Both the position numbers and the translations under genes were made by a program. From Chitinophagaceae bacterium (GTDB lineage: Bacteria > Bacteroidota > Bacteroidia > Chitinophagales > Chitinophagaceae), in the NCBI GenBank assembly GCA_014379965.1, contig JACMKU010000044.1:1-44022 (forward strand): 44,022 nt of DNA, given 5' to 3'. Shown piece after piece: positions 41,425 to 44,022 of the stretch. The notes under the pieces were generated by a model, which saw only the letters and a list, made by a program, of their open reading frames with translations, was not told the origin of the DNA and did not search any database. Within the stretch, counting starts at the first letter, position 1. Each line of letters begins with the position of its first letter.

Positions 41425-42653
41425 ATATAACGAACTATCTTTTCTGTAGCGCCCGTATTTCCCCGCACATATTCTTTTGACTTCAATGATATCGCTCGAT
41501 AAGCTTGTTCATCATTTAATAGCTTACTAATTGTTCCCGCAGTTTCTTCATCATCCTTCACGCAGATGCCTCCACCGGTGCGAACGAGTTCGACAGCCTC
41601 AGTGTATTTCACGTATTCCGGGCCATAAAGAACCGGTTTCCCATACACCGCGGCCTCCAGCACATTATGAACCCCACTTTTGCGAAATCCTCCACCTACG
41701 AAATTAATGTGGCCGTAATAATACAACCTCGATAACATACCAAAGTTGTCAATGATGAGGCAGTTCGCCGACGTAGATTTTTCGGCCGCGAGCTCCGAGT
41801 ATAGTACGGACTGAGGAAATAACTTCTTGAGTTCCGCGGTGTGTCCACTATCTATCTCATGTGGAGCGATGATCAACTTCAAATTTGAATCAGCGATCGA
41901 AGAAAATGATTTCTGCAGCGTCACTTCATCTTCCTTCCATGTGCTACCGGCAATAAGTGTACGACTTCCTGCAATGAATTGTTCGATTGCAGGGATAGGC
42001 GTGAAGCCATCCGCAATTTTCGTCACCCTGTCGAAACGAGTATCGCCCGATACCGTGCAAATATTTGAAAGACCAATGCGATCCACCAACACTTTCGATT
42101 CCGCGTTTTGAACGAACAAATGGTCAAACCTTGAGAGCATCTTTCTCTGCAGGGCACCATACCACTTGAAAAACGACATGTCCTCCCTGAATAGCGCCGA
42201 TACCAACAGCAGCGGGATATCGCGGTATTTGAGTTTCTTGAGATAATAGTACCAGAACTCATACTTTACGAAGATGACAAGCGAGGGTTGAACGATTTCA
42301 AGAAACTCTTTCGCATTGCGAGGTCCGTCCATTGGCAGGTAGAATACCCAGTCCGCCTGTTTATAATCCTTTTGCACCTCGTATCCGGAAGGGGAGAAGA
42401 AGGTGAGGAGGATTTTATAGGAGGGATAGTCGATTTTGAGCCGCTCGATAAGAGGGCGGCCTTGCTCAAATTCTCCCAGGGAGGCGCAATGCACCCAGAT
42501 GACCGGGCCCTTTCCGTTAATGGCGAGTCGAAGCCTGGCGAAGATATCCCGCCGGCCTGCCACCCACTTTCCTGCCTTCGTATCAAACAGGGAGGCCAGC
42601 CTTATTCCCGCATTGAACAGGAGGAGGAATACATTGTAAAAAAATACAGCCAA
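41397..42653 (-). CDS. waaA: 3-deoxy-D-manno-octulosonic acid (Kdo) transferase
   Basis: The 418-residue GT30 enzyme adds Kdo to lipid A. WVHCASLGEFEQGRPL near 53-68 holds the catalytic Glu (E61). The later blocks LFVQNAES, GSTWKEDE and GGGFRKSGVHNVLEAAVYGKPVLYGP are typical. It starts at TTG 42653: the upstream in-frame stop and the lack of ATG leave no other option, and MAVFFYNVFLLLFNAG matches the family opening. The divergent DegT gene and the CGCAAAGA inverted repeat lie upstream. Confidence 0.93.
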   Translation of the reverse strand: MAVFFYNVFLLLFNAGIRLASLFDTKAGKWVAGRRDIFARLRLAINGKGPVIWVHCASLGEFEQGRPLIERLKIDYPSYKILLTFFSPSGYEVQKDYKQADWVFYLPMDGPRNAKEFLEIVQPSLVIFVKYEFWYYYLKKLKYRDIPLLLVSALFREDMSFFKWYGALQRKMLSRFDHLFVQNAESKVLVDRIGLSNICTVSGDTRFDRVTKIADGFTPIPAIEQFIAGSRTLIAGSTWKEDEVTLQKSFSSIADSNLKLIIAPHEIDSGHTAELKKLFPQSVLYSELAAEKSTSANCLIIDNFGMLSRLYYYGHINFVGGGFRKSGVHNVLEAAVYGKPVLYGPEYVKYTEAVELVRTGGGICVKDDEETAGTISKLLNDEQAYRAISLKSKEYVRGNTGATEKIVRYIQEKRLLTI

Positions 42654-42711
42654 ATTGTTATCGTTGGAGGGTCATTAAAACGTTCAAGTTACGGGGAATT
42701 CGCACATGGCA

Positions 42712-42878
42712 TTTCACGCCAAGACGCAAAGATTCGCAAAGCCCCATAGGGTTTCACGCCAAGACGCAAAGATTCGCAAAGCCGCAAAGGGATTCTTTTC
42801 AAAGCAAATCTATCTACTCCCGAACCGAAAAGTTATCCTTTGCGGCTTTGCGAATCTTTGCGTCTTTGCGTGAAACCC
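42712..42878. repeat. Inverted and direct repeat (CGCAAAGA units) between waaA and a DegT gene
   Basis: Arms 42749-42791 and 42836-42878 are inverse copies, 41 of 43 positions matching, with a 44-nt loop. A 32-bp stretch (42712-42743) is repeated directly at 42752-42783 with 40-bp spacing, so the left arm is partly doubled. TTTCACGCAAAGACGCAAAG is a motif dispersed in many bacterial genomes. Here it fills much of the 378-bp gap between two divergent genes. Confidence 0.9.
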
Positions 42879-42942
42879 AAATGCGCCTTTGCGTGATAAT
42901 GGCCAAAAGTAAATGCAAGGCCTTAAACTACTGCTATTTTAC

Positions 42943-42950
42943 TATTTTTG
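42943..42950 (+). promoter_or_regulatory. TAnnTTTG box for the DegT gene
   Basis: TATTTTTG lies 81 nt before ATG 43032. No good -33 element is seen. Confidence 0.4.
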
Positions 42951-43031
42951 CGGCCCGTATGAATCATGTGAGAATTAGTCTTATATGATTTGTACCTCAG
43001 TAAGATAAGTTTCGTAATCAAATTCCCCGAG

Positions 43032-44022
43032 ATGCGCCCGATTCAGATGGTGGATACAAAAACGCAGTATCAGAAGATCAAGTCAGAGGTTGACAAGGCC
43101 GTGATCGATGTGATGGAGAGCACTGCCTTCATAAACGGATCGGTGGTCAATGACTTTGCGACCAACCTTTCAAAGTATCTCGGAGTGAAGCATACGATTC
43201 CTTGTGCAAATGGTACCGACGCCTTACAGATAGCAATGATGGCTCTCGGCCTCCAACCGGGCGACGAAGTCATTACACCCTCATTTACCTATATCGCCAC
43301 TACTGAGGTGATCGCACTTTTGCGTCTCACACCCGTTTTCGTAGAAGTAGATGCCCAGACATTTTGCATGGATCCGGCCTCCGTAGAAAAGGCCATTACT
43401 TCGCGGACAAAAGCAATCGTTCCCGTACACCTCTACGGCCAGGCGGCGCCAATGGAGAAAATTATGGCGATTGCGAAGCAACATAACATTTATGTGATCG
43501 AGGATAATGCGCAGGCAATCGGTGCAGATTATACCTATTCGTCAGGTAGCATGCAGAAGACCGGTTCGATTGGTCACATCTCGGCGACATCCTTTTATCC
43601 CTCAAAGAATCTCGGAGCTTTCGGCGATGGCGGAGCCATTTCCACTAATGATGATGACCTTGCAGCCAGGATAAGGATGATCGCGAATCATGGTCAAAGC
43701 AAGCAATATTACCACGATGTGGTGGGGTGCAATAGTCGTCTCGATTCAATCCAGGCCGCCATCCTTAATATCAAATTGGGATTTCTTAATGCTTATGTCG
43801 ACGCCCGAAGGACGGCGGCAAACTATTATGATAAGGCATTTGCGAATCAACCCAAGATCCAGTCACCTTATCGCGCCCCTTATTCCAGGCATGCCTTTCA
43901 CCAATATACGGTCCTGCTTGAAGGCATCGACCGCGACGGGATGAAGCAATTCCTCGCGGAAAACAAGATCCCAGCCATGATCTATTATCCCGTGCCTGGA
44001 CATAAGCAGAAGATGTTTGATC
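43032..44022 (+). CDS. DegT/DnrJ/EryC1/StrS aminotransferase (partial)
   Basis: The frame starts at ATG 43032 and runs off the end of the window after 330 codons. This PLP-dependent sugar aminotransferase family acts on nucleotide sugars for surface polysaccharide. The PLP lysine is K192 in SFYPSKNLG, with D158 in IEDNAQAIGA. FINGSVVNDF and CANGTDALQIA are typical openings. The neighbour waaA fits a role in the cell envelope; the sugar substrate is not known. Confidence 0.93.
   Translation, partial: MRPIQMVDTKTQYQKIKSEVDKAVIDVMESTAFINGSVVNDFATNLSKYLGVKHTIPCANGTDALQIAMMALGLQPGDEVITPSFTYIATTEVIALLRLTPVFVEVDAQTFCMDPASVEKAITSRTKAIVPVHLYGQAAPMEKIMAIAKQHNIYVIEDNAQAIGADYTYSSGSMQKTGSIGHISATSFYPSKNLGAFGDGGAISTNDDDLAARIRMIANHGQSKQYYHDVVGCNSRLDSIQAAILNIKLGFLNAYVDARRTAANYYDKAFANQPKIQSPYRAPYSRHAFHQYTVLLEGIDRDGMKQFLAENKIPAMIYYPVPGHKQKMFD

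Noticed and set aside
42959..42988. A nine-codon leader peptide (MNHVRISLI) before the DegT gene
   Set aside because: It follows a TAnnTTTG box, but has no biased codon run and no terminator behind it.
1..44022. tRNA, rRNA, phage or transposase genes
   Set aside because: No conserved tRNA arm sequence, rRNA segment or mobile-element protein was seen on either strand.

Overview
The window reads as a chromosomal segment of a Bacteroidota bacterium, most likely from the Chitinophagaceae or a close relative. Three things point there. The proteins include families typical of the phylum (DUF2911, DUF4846, DUF6580, CcmD with a signal peptide, an Oar-like TonB-dependent receptor, the conserved gene beside waaA). 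Several starts follow a Bacteroidota sigma-type promoter (TTTG, about 19 nt, TAnnTTTG). Clear Shine-Dalgarno sites are rare. I see no rRNA, tRNA, insertion sequence, phage gene or CRISPR array. The genus is not certain.

Layout. 1-6.6 kb: yraN, manA, a DUF6580 membrane protein, a Dph6-like ATPase with rnhA, an acyl-CoA carboxylase carboxyltransferase of methylcrotonyl-CoA type, and a DUF4846 lipoprotein. 6.6-16.5 kb: a large Oar-like TonB-dependent receptor, ribBA and a TamB-like giant. 16.7-25.5 kb: a type 2 asparaginase, a MORN-like secreted protein, and a minus-strand group with an SRPBCC protein, an AraC regulator, a sterol-desaturase-family hydroxylase and a membrane protein of unknown function. 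An NTR/TIMP-like secreted protein, an amidase, a small GNAT protein and a secreted HHEYSS protein follow. 25.5-34.2 kb: a complete tryptophan operon in the order trpL (leader), trpE, trpG, trpD, trpC, trpF, trpB, a small lipoprotein, trpA, then a TlpA-like thioredoxin. 34.3-40.6 kb: a DUF2911/TPR protein, an unknown beta-rich protein, glutamate-type dehydrogenase, ccmD-ccmC-ccmB and thymidine kinase. 40.7-44 kb: a conserved Bacteroidota protein, waaA and a DegT-type aminotransferase cut by the window edge.

Two features stand out. (1) The trp operon starts with a textbook attenuator: a 16-codon leader peptide with three consecutive Trp codons, a stop codon abutting an antiterminator strand, and an intrinsic terminator. 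Its promoter lies so close to the leader ATG that the leader may be translated from a nearly leaderless RNA. (2) At least eleven loci carry long imperfect inverted repeats. Each is built from a different 7-9 bp word in tandem, with a unique loop of about 9-150 nt, and most lie directly at the 3' ends of genes. In several cases (yraN, manA, the MORN-like protein, the NTR-like protein, ccmD) the repeat supplies the stop codon or the last codons. Two lie inside the trp operon. I know of no described element class that fits, although single-word versions such as the CGCAAAGA and TCATTGCGAGC families are widespread dispersed repeats.
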